Source: Paenibacillus arenilitoris
GTDB taxonomy: Bacteria > Bacillota > Bacilli > Paenibacillales > Paenibacillaceae
Direction: 5' to 3'
Assembly (NCBI RefSeq): GCF_014705655.1
Contig: NZ_JACXIY010000018.1
Span: 62,001 to 126,000, forward strand
Length of the DNA stretch: 64,000 nucleotides
Part shown: positions 17,619 through 26,060 of the stretch, one piece after another
Numbering within the stretch: the stretch's first letter is position 1
How the letters are laid out: each line of letters starts with the position of its first letter
Position numbers and translations under genes: made by a program
Notes under the pieces: generated by a model
What the model was told of the DNA's origin: nothing
What the model saw: the letters and a program-made list of their open reading frames with translations, nothing else
Databases searched by the model: none

Positions 17619-18621
17619 GATCCTTCGCTCCTTTCGTTAACGGCTCTTTATGCAGCGCATGAATTAGCTCGGTAACCGCTTCGTTGAGCGGGGACTTCAG
17701 CTTCCATTGCCGCGCCAGCCGGATAATGCCGCCGTTGATGGCGTCGATTTCCGTCCTTCTTCCGGACCTGACATCGCCGAGCATGGATGAAATATTGCCG
17801 CTTGTCCGATCGCACACGTCCAGAACGGCTTGCCAGCCATCCGGATCGGTCGCGATGCCTGCTTGCCGCAATAAGCATTCGGATTCGTCGTACAGCGCTC
17901 TCATCAGCCTTCGCCTGGCCGGATGGGCCGGCAGCTCGCCGTTCGTCACGTCAAACAGCGCAGTAAGCGGATTAATGACTGCGTTAATCAATAACTTATT
18001 ATACATGCGATCTTTCATGTCATTCGACAGGAACGCGGCAAATCCTGCCGATTCCAGCATCGATACCAACATTTTTTGCGAGCTTTCGCGCGTATCCCCA
18101 TGGCGGCTCGCTACGGTTCCCCACTCGCCCAGCCACGTCCGTCCGGATCCGGTATGGACGACCGTTCGGGCATCGAGCCGCTTGGCGCCTTCCGTCGTCA
18201 CCGCCGCAACGAGAGGCGCTTCAGGCAGAACGGTCTGGATCCGCTCCATATGCCCGATGCCGTTCTGAAGACATACGACCGCCGAAGCCATTCCGTCCCC
18301 GCGCGCCGCCAGCCGTCCGATCTGCCGCAGCAAGCCGTCATTCAAATCCGTCTGCTTGACCGCCAGTATAATAAAACGTACCGGCGCCTGTCCAGGGCTC
18401 GCCCCGGCCTCCGGCTCCATATGCGCCGTTTCGATCCATTTGCCGTCGACGCGGACGATCCGCTCCTCCGCATCCGGCGAACGCAGCCGGATACCGCCGG
18501 AGCCCAGCAAGTAGGCCTGCCGCTCGCTTCTCGTCCAGACCGTGACGCCCGCACCCGCTCCGGCAAGCCGCCCGCCGAAGAGCAGGCCGAGCGAGCCGCC
18601 GCCGATTATATCGAATTTCAC
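17593..18621 (-). CDS. panE: 2-dehydropantoate 2-reductase (PanE/ApbA family)
   Basis: PanE reduces ketopantoate to pantoate with NADPH in coenzyme A synthesis. The GTG at 18621 is used as start because AAAGAGGTG precedes it, giving 342 aa; an in-frame TTG at 18645 lacks a ribosome site. The N-terminal dinucleotide fold reads FDIIGGGSLGLLFGGRLAGAG. The later VVCLQNGIGHMERI, the LLINAVINPLTALF segment and the EIDAINGGIIRLARQ motif complete the family pattern. Members of this family also include other ketoacid reductases, so the exact substrate is inferred. The downstream DUF3397 gene overlaps it. Confidence 0.86.
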   Translation of the reverse strand: MKFDIIGGGSLGLLFGGRLAGAGAGVTVWTRSERQAYLLGSGGIRLRSPDAEERIVRVDGKWIETAHMEPEAGASPGQAPVRFIILAVKQTDLNDGLLRQIGRLAARGDGMASAVVCLQNGIGHMERIQTVLPEAPLVAAVTTEGAKRLDARTVVHTGSGRTWLGEWGTVASRHGDTRESSQKMLVSMLESAGFAAFLSNDMKDRMYNKLLINAVINPLTALFDVTNGELPAHPARRRLMRALYDESECLLRQAGIATDPDGWQAVLDVCDRTSGNISSMLGDVRSGRRTEIDAINGGIIRLARQWKLKSPLNEAVTELIHALHKEPLTKGAKDHGDDLGEH

Positions 18622-18722
18622 GCCGCACCTCTTTCCGGACGCCAAGGGCTTTCAGCCTTATCTATCCGCGATCCTAATCGCATCCATCGTAACAAATTTG
18701 CACAAATTATGCCAACGCAAAC

Positions 18723-18768
18723 GTAGGCGGGGCATGCCGATCAACCCGGCTCGCCCCGCCTATGCCTT
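18723..18768 (-). terminator. Possible terminator after the RsfA-like gene
   Basis: A strong AGGCGGGG/CCCCGCCT stem with a 21-nt loop follows the stop codon on the minus strand, but the T-run after it is short, so this call is tentative. Confidence 0.5.
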
Positions 18769-18778
18769 GCCCGATAAC

Positions 18779-19429
18779 TTATTCAATACGTTCCAAATTG
18801 CCGTTCGCATCCATTTTGAATCGCGGCTTCGCTTCTTCTTCATCGGTTAATACGGTTAACCTTCTCGCGCGGTCCATGATCTGGATCAACGTCTTATAAT
18901 CGTCATTAACGGCGCGGTAATCCGTTTGCACGTTGTTGACTTCTTTAGACAATCTCTCATTCTGCTCGCGCAGCCGGTCTAACTCTTCCTCTTTGTCTTT
19001 CAGTTCCTTCTCGAACAGCTTGATCTGTCTCGTTAAATCCTGATAGGTCGTCTTCCAGCTACGCAAGAAACGGATGACGGCGTCGATCGAGATGCCTTCC
19101 TCGATCGAGCCGGCGTCTTGCCTGAAGCCTCGCTCTTCCGATTCGAATACGGCTATCGACGAAACGTGCGGCGTTGCTACTACCGTTTGCTTTTTCAAGT
19201 AATTGCGTTTTTGCCGCTGCTGTTTGGCGATCTGAATGGCGTCCTCGTACCGTTTGCGAACGCAGCTGTTCCACCGGAACCCGCAGGCGGCGGACGTACG
19301 GCCGATTCGTTCTCCGACTTCCTCGAACGCGGCAAGCTGTGTGCTTCCTTCGCGAATATGGCGTAGCGTTACCTCGGCGAGAATCAAATCGTCGTCCGGA
19401 CTCCACGCGTCTTGTCTGACTGCTGTCAT
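18779..19429 (-). CDS. RsfA-family (Myb/SANT-like) sporulation transcription regulator
   Basis: This 216-aa protein resembles prespore regulators RsfA and YlbO of Bacillus. The ATG at 19429 has GGAGGT upstream and gives the conserved start MTAVRQDAWSPDDDLILAEV; the frame stays open upstream without a better start. The N-terminal 70 residues form a Myb/SANT-like helix-turn-helix with the RTSAACGFRWNSCVRKRY recognition segment. Residues from about 125 form a long coiled coil (LFEKELKDKEEELDRLREQN) likely for dimerisation. In B. subtilis the ylbO gene also lies just upstream of this panE region, which supports the assignment. Targets cannot be read from the sequence. Confidence 0.85.
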   Translation of the reverse strand: MTAVRQDAWSPDDDLILAEVTLRHIREGSTQLAAFEEVGERIGRTSAACGFRWNSCVRKRYEDAIQIAKQQRQKRNYLKKQTVVATPHVSSIAVFESEERGFRQDAGSIEEGISIDAVIRFLRSWKTTYQDLTRQIKLFEKELKDKEEELDRLREQNERLSKEVNNVQTDYRAVNDDYKTLIQIMDRARRLTVLTDEEEAKPRFKMDANGNLERIE

Positions 19430-19621
19430 GCAACGAAAACCTCCTAACGTAAAGGCGCTTACTTTATCTCTATGCCCTTGGTAGAGTTCATAGAATCTAT
19501 TGGATACTAATTTGTATAACCATTTTTTCGCGCGCTCATACATGTCAAGTCTTATTCCGGAGCAAACTATGGACAGGAACGGCAATGGACAAAAAGTTTG
19601 CGAATTCGTCACCGTTGCCGG

Positions 19622-19650
19622 TTTACACAATTTTCTTCAACCGTTATAAT
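19622..19650 (+). promoter_or_regulatory. SigA-type promoter for the DUF2626 gene
   Basis: TTTACA and TATAAT are separated by exactly 17 bp, about 40 bp before the DUF2626 start codon. Confidence 0.8.
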
Positions 19651-19690
19651 GATCATTAGAAAACGGGTCGAGCGAAAGGGGGATATTATC

Positions 19691-19927
19691 ATGGCACGCA
19701 TGTATCGGGTACTCGGGTTTTGGACCCTGGTAATCGGACTAATGGCTTTCGCAGGCCACATGACCGAGTTTGCGCTATTGTTCTTCGCGCAGGCCGTCGC
19801 TTTCGTATTTCTGGGCTACTTGAATTTCTCCGAGAGAACTTACATAGTGATGTTCTGGGGATATATGGCTATTTCATTCGTGGGCTTCACGTATTGGTCG
19901 GTCTTCAAGCTGGACTTGCCTTTCTAA
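19691..19927 (+). CDS. DUF2626 family membrane protein
   Basis: This 78-aa protein starts MARMYRVLGFWTLVIGLMAF and has three predicted membrane helices with a short FSERTYIVMFWG segment. It resembles the small YqgY-like DUF2626 proteins of bacilli, whose function is unknown. AAAGGGGG lies ahead of the ATG. Its own promoter and terminator make it monocistronic. Confidence 0.85.
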   Translation: MARMYRVLGFWTLVIGLMAFAGHMTEFALLFFAQAVAFVFLGYLNFSERTYIVMFWGYMAISFVGFTYWSVFKLDLPF

Positions 19928-19965
19928 AGGCTCATTCGTTCAAGTGCAAGCATGCGGGAATAAAG

Positions 19966-20003
19966 AACCGGCGTCAGCTCCTAGGAGCTGACGCCGGTTT
20001 TTT
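19966..20003 (+). terminator. Intrinsic terminator between convergent genes
   Basis: A 15-bp perfect stem AACCGGCGTCAGCTC/GAGCTGACGCCGGTT with a 4-nt loop is followed by TTTTTTA. It serves the DUF2626 gene. The convergent methyltransferase gene ends on its other side, where the tail is weaker. Confidence 0.92.
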
Positions 20004-20014
20004 ATTCCCGCGCC

Positions 20015-21193
20015 TCAGCGCGTCCCGTTCGCCTTGTCCAGCACCATCACCTTAAACGACTCGCTCATCCGGTCGCTGAGCAGCAGCTGCCTGACGGCCC
20101 GGTTCATGCGTGCCGCCTCCCCGAACGGATCGGCGCCGCTATGTTCCGCAAGAAGATCGAGAACGCCGTTGTCCGTCAAAAATTGCTTCTGGCTCGAGTA
20201 GCCGGCCAGCCGCCAGCCGCTCCGCTCCGCTTCCTTGCGAACGAAAGTGAACGGCACGTGCGAAGTCATATCCTGTTCGCCGATTCGCTCGTACGGGCTG
20301 TCGCTCGCCTGATGCCGCCAATAGCACATCAGCGTGCCGAGCATGCGATGCTCCGCCGCGTATTCGTCCGCCTCATGGCCGTAATCGATGAGGATCAAGC
20401 GGCCTTCGGTCATCGCGCCGCCGAGACGATTCAGAAACGACGCCGCATCGGCATGAACTTCCGTCCGCTGGCCTTCGCGCAGCCGGATGCCGTCCCGCGC
20501 CAGCCATCCGCCGATTCGCGGATCGGAAACCGGCATGCACGCCTCGCGAAATCCTTCCGCCGCGTCTCCCGTTACCCCAAGCTCGACCAATTCGTCTTGC
20601 AGGATTTGCACGCGATGAACCGGGAAAGCATCCAGCAGTTCGTTGGCGAGGATGACCGCCGGTTCCCGAAGCCAATCCGCGCCCCATGCCTCCTCGGAAG
20701 AGGCGACCACGGGTTCGTCGATTCGCTGGTACCCATCCGACCGAAGCACCCGGAAGCTCTCCTTGGCCGCATGCGTATGGGCCGGATGATCCTCGACGAT
20801 TACGGATCGGTAACGGCTGCCCCAGTCCTTGTCCAGCAGGCTGCCCGCTGCGGCGATTTGTGCCGACAGCCTGCCGGTGCCCGCTCCCCACTCGATAAGC
20901 GGCAGCGGCCCCGCCTCTGCCCCTCGCCCGAATCGGATCAAATAGCGGGCAAGCACTTCCGCCAGAACCCGTCCGATGCCGGAGCTGGTGTAGAAATCGC
21001 CCTCCTTGCCGATCCGGACGCCGCCCTTCCGGTAATACCCGTACGCCGGGTGATACAAACATTGCTGCATATAGTCCCGAAATGTAATGCAGCGGACCGG
21101 CTGACCGGCAGCCTCGCCGCCGGCAAGCCAGCCGACTGCCGGCGCTGCCGCGATTATGCGGGCGATCGACGCCGCAAGCGGATTTTCTTTCAT
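20015..21193 (-). CDS. SAM-dependent methyltransferase, MidA/NDUFAF7-like (COG1565)
   Basis: Members of this family are class I methyltransferases; the mitochondrial homolog methylates an arginine of complex I, but bacterial targets are mostly unknown. The 392-aa protein uses the ATG at 21193 with AAGGATG upstream. Typical features are the ITFRDYMQQCLYHPAYGYY segment, GDFYTSSGIGRVLAEVLARY, the SAM motif LPLIEWGAGTGRLSAQIA, the ILANELLDAFPVHRV acidic motif and LILIDYGHEADEYAAEHR. The reading frame extends upstream without a credible start. It is a single gene divergent from the coiled-coil protein at 21268. Confidence 0.9.
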   Translation of the reverse strand: MKENPLAASIARIIAAAPAVGWLAGGEAAGQPVRCITFRDYMQQCLYHPAYGYYRKGGVRIGKEGDFYTSSGIGRVLAEVLARYLIRFGRGAEAGPLPLIEWGAGTGRLSAQIAAAGSLLDKDWGSRYRSVIVEDHPAHTHAAKESFRVLRSDGYQRIDEPVVASSEEAWGADWLREPAVILANELLDAFPVHRVQILQDELVELGVTGDAAEGFREACMPVSDPRIGGWLARDGIRLREGQRTEVHADAASFLNRLGGAMTEGRLILIDYGHEADEYAAEHRMLGTLMCYWRHQASDSPYERIGEQDMTSHVPFTFVRKEAERSGWRLAGYSSQKQFLTDNGVLDLLAEHSGADPFGEAARMNRAVRQLLLSDRMSESFKVMVLDKANGTR

Positions 21194-21267
21194 CGCTCGT
21201 TCATCCTTTTCCAAATGTAAGATATAATAGATTTGATTGCCGCATAAACTAACTGCTGAGGAGGGGG

Positions 21268-22371
21268 ATGCCGTTGTCCGAAACTGCAAAACGCAACCGC
21301 ATCGTCCGCAAAGCCGCCGCCCTGCTGCTTGCCGTATTCGTCGCGCTTCAGACGCCTGCGTCGGCTGCGCCCGATCCGGCGGATGACGAGTTGCATGATT
21401 TGCTTGAAAAAAGCTTGTCCGTCGTCGAAATCGACAAGGAAATCGAACGCATCCGGAAGCAGCAGGAGCAGTTGACGCAAGAAATGGCCGATGCCGAACG
21501 GCAGTTAGAGCAACAGGAAGAGCGGATAGCGGACAAGCGGGATGAGGCCGGGAGCGTCCTGCGCGCTTATTATATGGGAGAACGCGATTTTTTGTTGGCC
21601 GCACTCATCTCTTTCGATTCTTTATCCGATTTGTTGCAGATGATCGATTACGCGGAATTTTTGTTTTCGCACGACAAGTTTACCTTGGATTCTTACATGG
21701 AGCAATATCGAAAAGTGAAGGAAGGCCACGAACGACTTGAAACGAGGAAGTTGGAGCTTGCTGCCGTCGAAAGCGGGCTGAAGCTTCAACGGGAACGGGT
21801 GCTCGACCTGGAAAGGCAGCTGGACGAGCAGCTGGCCGGAAGATCCGACGCCGACAAGCTGCGGCTTCTGATGGAGGAGCTGACCTCCTTCTGGGAATCG
21901 GCAGGCATAGACGAAGTGAAGCAATATTTCCAGGCGCTGTCGAAGGCTATGCAGAAGCTGCCGGAATGGGTGCAAAGCAATAAGCAGCTGCTGGAGATTA
22001 ACGGCTTCCAATACACGATTACGGTGCCGGAGAAGGAAATCAACGCGTTCCTGCGGGAGCAGAACGACATTTTCAACAACTTTTCGTTCGAATTTTCGAA
22101 CGGCGCCGTCGTCGCGCGCGGGCAGAGTGACAATATGGAAATCCGGATCTCCGGCCACTATACGATCGAGAACGATCCCAAGAACGCGATTTTGTTCCAT
22201 GTCGACGAGCTGCTCTTCAACGGTTTCCGGCTCCCGGATACGACCCGGCAGGCGCTCGAGCGGGAATTCGATTTGGGCTTCTACCCCGATTTGATCGTAT
22301 CGTTCCTGAAGGCGACGAGCGTCGAGATGAAGGACGACAACCTGATCATCCAATTGAGCCTCAAGCTTTGA
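21268..22371 (+). CDS. Secreted coiled-coil protein with CwlO/PcsB-like N-terminus
   Basis: I do not recognise a named family with certainty. The 367-aa product has a signal peptide (RIVRKAAALLLAVFVALQTPASA). A long helical region follows, with heptads (IDKEIERIRKQQEQLTQEMADAERQLEQQEERI) and then RAYYMGERDFLLAALISFDSLSDLLQ. That pattern of paired helices around a short hydrophobic patch is also seen in CwlO, PcsB and EnvC-type activators controlled by FtsEX. The C-terminal 150 residues are a separate mixed domain with no catalytic Cys, His or NlpC motif. The start may be the TTG at 21274, which has better spacing from GAGGAGGGGG. A strong terminator follows, so it is monocistronic. Confidence 0.7.
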   Translation: MPLSETAKRNRIVRKAAALLLAVFVALQTPASAAPDPADDELHDLLEKSLSVVEIDKEIERIRKQQEQLTQEMADAERQLEQQEERIADKRDEAGSVLRAYYMGERDFLLAALISFDSLSDLLQMIDYAEFLFSHDKFTLDSYMEQYRKVKEGHERLETRKLELAAVESGLKLQRERVLDLERQLDEQLAGRSDADKLRLLMEELTSFWESAGIDEVKQYFQALSKAMQKLPEWVQSNKQLLEINGFQYTITVPEKEINAFLREQNDIFNNFSFEFSNGAVVARGQSDNMEIRISGHYTIENDPKNAILFHVDELLFNGFRLPDTTRQALEREFDLGFYPDLIVSFLKATSVEMKDDNLIIQLSLKL

Positions 22372-22383
22372 ATACGACCGACA

Positions 22384-22420
22384 GAGACCGCCCGCGTCTG
22401 CCGGCCGGCGGTCTCTTTCC
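22384..22420 (+). terminator. Intrinsic terminator after the coiled-coil protein gene
   Basis: The stem GAGACCGCC/GGCGGTCTC with a 14-nt GC-rich loop is followed by TTTCCCCTT. Confidence 0.75.
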
Positions 22421-22422
22421 CC

Positions 22423-23712
22423 TTATGCCCCACCCTGCAGCGCTTGAACGAAAGCTTCCAGCTGCAAGCCGCTCTCGGAATACTGCCTCCACATCCCTTC
22501 GCGGCGCTGCCAATTCTCCGGCCATTGCGGATCGGCGGCCGGGATGTGGCCGGCCGGCTGGTTTGCGTTAAGCGCCGACTTCCACCAAGCGGGCGGTATG
22601 CGCGATTGCCCGGACCGCTCATCGTCGTTTGCCGCATACAAGGAAGCCCGCGCGGGAAGCTGGCCGAATAAATCGTAATTGCGCTGCTGATTATAAATTT
22701 CCGTCATTTCGGACACCCATAGCATCGACTCTTCTTCCGCCTTGCAATACGAAGAGACGACATAGCTCCGACCGTTCAGCCAAGGGAACAAGATACGCTC
22801 TCTGTCGAAGATAAGCCCGTCTCGAACGGATGCGCTCAGCTTCTCGAACGCCGTCCACGGCAGCACCGCCGTCAGCAGCTTGCGGCCGGCCAAGGCTTCG
22901 CTGATTTCGGCGATCGAGTCCGTCCCTATGCGGCTGATGCGGGCATTCATCGTGTCCAGCCAGCGAAGCTGGCTCACCAGCGCGTCGCTCGGTTCCTGCA
23001 AATTGATCAAATCGGAAGGATCCGCTTGCAAGGCGGCGAGCCAAACCAGCTGCTGGCGCAAGTCGCCCGCGCTCCAATTCAGGATGCTCGCGTCCGCGTG
23101 CCTCTCGATAACCTTGGCCGCGGCGGTCTGGTAAGCCGGCCAATCGGCGGGCGGAGTCTTAAGTCCCGCTTCGTCGAGCAGCAAGCGGTTCCATACGACT
23201 ACGTACGGATCCACGTCCATCGGCACGCCCCATAAGTACCCGTTCCACTTCAGCGGATCGAGCAGCCCTGCCATTTGATCCGTAAGCGTGTCTCCCGTCA
23301 TTGCGTTGTCCGCGGATTGCAAATATCCCCTCACCGCGAACGCCCTGACCCAGCCGTTGTCCATCAGCATCACGTCCGCGGCTTCTCCCCTCCTGCTGTC
23401 CTCCGTCCATGCGCCGTAAGCCTTGTTCGCGTCCGGCTCGTTCGCGAGCGTCACTTGGATATAAGGATATTTAAGCATAAAATTATCGGATAACTCCTTC
23501 AGCTCGCGATATTGATCCGCGGGCAAGGAAACGTTTACACGAATCTCCGTCCGCTCTTCGATGACCGCTTCGCCTGTCGCGGGCTGATCCGCGGATTTGC
23601 CGTCCGGGCTGCCGGTGCTTGCCGGATCCGCATTTCTCGATAGTTGGAGAAGCAGCAGTGCCGACAACAGGATGACGCCGATAAGGAGCGGCGCGTATTT
23701 TCGGGGAGACAC
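22423..23712 (-). CDS. Membrane-anchored extracellular solute-binding protein (family 1-like)
   Basis: This looks like the sugar-binding subunit of an ABC importer, but there is no transporter gene beside it. The 429-aa protein starts at GTG with AAAGGAAG upstream. Its N-terminus (YAPLLIGVILLSALLLLQL) is a hydrophobic anchor with no lipobox cysteine, so it is held by an uncleaved helix rather than as a lipoprotein. The following linker is Gly/Ser/Asp-rich. The binding-protein fold shows KELSDNFMLKYPYIQVTL, DVMLMDNGWVRAFAVRGYL, KWNGYLWGVPMDVDPYVVVW and a late AWTAFEKL segment. It may feed a shared permease elsewhere or act as a sensor partner. Confidence 0.75.
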   Translation of the reverse strand: MSPRKYAPLLIGVILLSALLLLQLSRNADPASTGSPDGKSADQPATGEAVIEERTEIRVNVSLPADQYRELKELSDNFMLKYPYIQVTLANEPDANKAYGAWTEDSRRGEAADVMLMDNGWVRAFAVRGYLQSADNAMTGDTLTDQMAGLLDPLKWNGYLWGVPMDVDPYVVVWNRLLLDEAGLKTPPADWPAYQTAAAKVIERHADASILNWSAGDLRQQLVWLAALQADPSDLINLQEPSDALVSQLRWLDTMNARISRIGTDSIAEISEALAGRKLLTAVLPWTAFEKLSASVRDGLIFDRERILFPWLNGRSYVVSSYCKAEEESMLWVSEMTEIYNQQRNYDLFGQLPARASLYAANDDERSGQSRIPPAWWKSALNANQPAGHIPAADPQWPENWQRREGMWRQYSESGLQLEAFVQALQGGA

Positions 23713-23796
23713 GGCATTCTTCCTTTCATCCTAAAGACCTACTACACACAGGATAGCAATAAATGTGCGCCTTGTCCAAACGAACTTACGACAGCC

Positions 23797-23831
23797 ATAA
23801 AAAAAATCTCCCTTCGCATATAAGGGAGACA
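23797..23831 (-). terminator. Intrinsic terminator after the PhoH-family gene
   Basis: On the minus strand the stem TCTCCCTT/AAGGGAGA is followed by eight T. Confidence 0.9.
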
Positions 23832-23847
23832 AGTAGCTTGCTTGCGA

Positions 23848-25179
23848 TTACAACAAATCCGCGGCAAGCTGCGCCAGTTTGGAGCGTTCGCCTTTCTCCA
23901 GCGTCATATGGCCGCTTAGGCTTTCGTTCTTGAACCTTTCCACGATATGCGTCAATCCGTTGCTTATGGAGTCAAGGTAAGGATGATCGATTTGCTCCGG
24001 ATCGCCCATCAGGACGATTTTGCTGCCCTCGCCTACACGGGAGACGATCGTCTTCACCTCGTGCTTCGTCAAGTTCTGGGCTTCGTCGATAATGATGAAT
24101 TGACCGGGAATCGACCTTCCGCGAATATACGTGAGCGCCTCGACCTGAATGCTGCCCATGCCCATCAATATTTTATCGATGTCGCCCGCCTTCTTCGTAT
24201 CGAACAAATATTCCAGGTTGTCGTAGATCGGCTGCATCCACGGCCGCAGCTTCTCCTCCTTCTCGCCGGGCAAATACCCGATGTCCTTGCCCATCGGCAC
24301 GACCGGTCTTGCGATAAGCAGCTTCTTATATTTATGCTCATCCTCCGTCTTCAGCAGGCCGGCCGCAAGCGCGAGCAGCGTCTTGCCGGTTCCGGCTTTG
24401 CCCGTTAACGTGACGAGCGGAATTTCGTCGTTGAGAAGCAGCTCCAGCGCCATTCGCTGCTGCGCGTTCCGAGCCGTAATTCCCCATACCGGGTCGTTGC
24501 TGAGGAAGAGCGGCTCCAGCCGCACGCCGTCCTGGCTCACCTTCAGAAGCGCGGATTTGGACGTCCCCATCTCATCCCGCAAAATGACAAACTCATTCGG
24601 ATTCAGCTTGACCTTGAGCTGCAAGTTGTTGATCGTCAAAAACCGGTACGTGTAAAATTCGTCGATGACGGACGGATGAACGAACAGCGTCAAATAACCC
24701 GCATAAAAATCCGAGGAGACGACGACTCGATCCGACAAATAATCCTGCGCCTGCAGCCCGAGGACGTCGGCCTTGATCCGGACGAGCACGTCCTTGCTCA
24801 CCAGCACGATGCTCTGTTTCTCCGATTCGTTCTCCTGCTCGAGATGGTAATTGAGCGCTACGGCCAATATCCGGTTATCGTTGGACATCTCGCCGAACAT
24901 TTCCTGCACGCGCATGAAGCTGCGGTGGTTTAGCTCTACTTTCAGCACGCCTCCGCCCGGAAGCTCGATCCCCTCGTGCAGCCGTCCTTCTTCTCTCATC
25001 TTATCGAGGAGACGGGAGACGGAACGGGCGTTGCGGCCCAATTCGTCTGCAAGCCTCTTCTTCGAATCGATCTCTTCCAACACGACCGCGGGAATTATGA
25101 CCTCATTATCATCGAATGCAAAAATCGCTTGCGGATCATGAAGCAGCACGTTCGTATCGAGCACGAATATTTTTTTCAT
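23848..25179 (-). CDS. PIN-PhoH family ATPase (YlaK/PhoH2-like)
   Basis: This 443-aa protein joins an N-terminal PIN RNase domain (KKIFVLDTNVLLHDP, with conserved acids near residues 8, 41 and 43) to a C-terminal PhoH ATPase. The ATPase has a Walker A (VTLTGKAGTGKTLLALAAG) and a Walker B (FIIIDEAQNLTKHEV), followed by IVLMGDPEQID. PIN-PhoH proteins of other bacteria act as RNA helicase/ribonucleases. A conserved RNA role here is inferred. GGGAGGG precedes the ATG. In B. subtilis the homolog ylaK lies near ylaJ, ylaH and typA, as here, so synteny supports the call. Confidence 0.92.
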   Translation of the reverse strand: MKKIFVLDTNVLLHDPQAIFAFDDNEVIIPAVVLEEIDSKKRLADELGRNARSVSRLLDKMREEGRLHEGIELPGGGVLKVELNHRSFMRVQEMFGEMSNDNRILAVALNYHLEQENESEKQSIVLVSKDVLVRIKADVLGLQAQDYLSDRVVVSSDFYAGYLTLFVHPSVIDEFYTYRFLTINNLQLKVKLNPNEFVILRDEMGTSKSALLKVSQDGVRLEPLFLSNDPVWGITARNAQQRMALELLLNDEIPLVTLTGKAGTGKTLLALAAGLLKTEDEHKYKKLLIARPVVPMGKDIGYLPGEKEEKLRPWMQPIYDNLEYLFDTKKAGDIDKILMGMGSIQVEALTYIRGRSIPGQFIIIDEAQNLTKHEVKTIVSRVGEGSKIVLMGDPEQIDHPYLDSISNGLTHIVERFKNESLSGHMTLEKGERSKLAQLAADLL

Positions 25180-25291
25180 GAGAACCCTCCCGGCGTTGGA
25201 TAATCATTAGAAAGCATACATAGCCTTGCTCTGCTGCGGGTACACTATGGCGGACAAGCGACGATTTTCAATGACAAAAGAGGTGGCAGAC

Positions 25292-25837
25292 ATGCACATG
25301 AATAAATGGCTTGCTTCAGCGATCATCGTGATCCTGGCGACGACCGGCTGCACCGTCGCAAGGAACGAAACATCACCCTCTCCCCAAAATAATGACCGCG
25401 TAGAAGCTCAGCAGACCGAGCCGCGGAGACAGGAAATCAATAATTCGGAGCAGGTGGCGACGCATTTGGAGCAGCTTGCCAAAGGCATTGAAGGCGTTCA
25501 GGACGCGCATTGCGTCGTCATCGGCAATACGGCCGTCGTCGGCATCGACGTCGACGCGAAGATGGAACGCTCCAGAGTAGGGACGATCAAGTATTCCGTT
25601 GCCGAAGCGTTCCGCAAGGATCCTTACGGAATCGACGCGCTCGTGACGGCCGACATGGATTTGGCCCAGCGGCTGAACGAAATCGGCGCGGACATAAGGC
25701 GCGGCCGGCCCGTAGCGGGCTTTGCCGAGGAGATGGCCGACATTATGGGCCGCCTCGTGCCGCAGCTGCCGCGGGAAATTATGCCGGTGGAGCCCGAGAA
25801 GCGGCAAGACGCTCCCAAGCTGAACAAACAAATGTGA
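25292..25837 (+). CDS. YhcN/YlaJ family sporulation lipoprotein
   Basis: YhcN/YlaJ proteins are lipoproteins of the forespore membrane linked to germination efficiency. The ATG at 25292 with GAGGTG upstream gives 181 aa. The signal WLASAIIVILATTGC ends in a lipidation cysteine. The body has the family pattern LEQLAKGIEGVQDAHCVVIGN, TAVVGIDVDAKMERSRVGT and KYSVAEAFRKDPYGIDALVTAD. The gene is divergent from the PhoH-family gene. Sporulation control (a SigG-type promoter) is expected but I cannot identify the promoter with confidence. Confidence 0.9.
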   Translation: MHMNKWLASAIIVILATTGCTVARNETSPSPQNNDRVEAQQTEPRRQEINNSEQVATHLEQLAKGIEGVQDAHCVVIGNTAVVGIDVDAKMERSRVGTIKYSVAEAFRKDPYGIDALVTADMDLAQRLNEIGADIRRGRPVAGFAEEMADIMGRLVPQLPREIMPVEPEKRQDAPKLNKQM

Positions 25838-25879
25838 TTCGGCCTCGCATGCATGAAGAAATGGTAAACGCCATCCGAA

Positions 25880-25920
25880 GACGCAAAGAGCCTAGTGAGT
25901 AATCACCAGGCTCTTCGTCA
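25880..25920 (-). terminator. Long hairpin, probable terminator of the small transcription unit
   Basis: GACG..CGTC, AGAGCCT/AGGCTCT and GTGA/TCAC stack into one stem with a GTAA-type loop. On the minus strand it is followed by a weak TTTGCGTCTT tail. It overlaps the last codons and stop of the small ORF at 25892-26011. It may also stop transcripts from the converging YhcN gene. The poor T-run lowers confidence. Confidence 0.55.
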
Positions 25921-26011
25921 AGCAGCGGAACCTTGTACCAATGTCCCGTACTCTGCCGATTCGTATGTTATTCCCCTTATGGATGGCTGCCGCGTTTACG
26001 GATTCGGTCAT
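25892..26011 (-). CDS. Small hypothetical protein, 39 aa
   Basis: I do not recognise this gene. The start ATG at 26011 is preceded at 8 nt by a full-length AGAAGGAGGT, among the strongest ribosome sites in the window. A TGGACT-17-TATAAT promoter lies upstream. The predicted product begins MTESVNAAAIHKGNNIRIGR and ends with a short basic and hydrophobic tail (TKSLVITH). It is basic, without a membrane helix, and has one cysteine. The stop codon lies inside the hairpin that probably ends the transcript. Either it encodes a genuine small protein or it is a translated regulatory RNA. Confidence 0.55.
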   Translation of the reverse strand: MTESVNAAAIHKGNNIRIGRVRDIGTRFRCLTKSLVITH

Positions 26012-26060
26012 GCAACATGACCTCCTTCTGAACAGAATTCATTACGACTTCTGTAGCATC

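Noticed and set aside
23528..23541. Catabolite-response-like GGAAACGTTTACA
   Set aside because: It lies within the coding sequence about 170 bp after the start of the binding-protein gene and is only a partial match.
25850..25903. 17-codon plus-strand frame after the YhcN gene
   Set aside because: It has no ribosome site and runs into the hairpin; the opposite 39-codon frame has full expression signals.
25860..25925. GGTAAAC and GACGCAAAG resembling a second cyclic-di-GMP riboswitch
   Set aside because: The GAAA tetraloop hairpin and third stem are missing, and GACGCAAAG is part of a long terminator-like hairpin.
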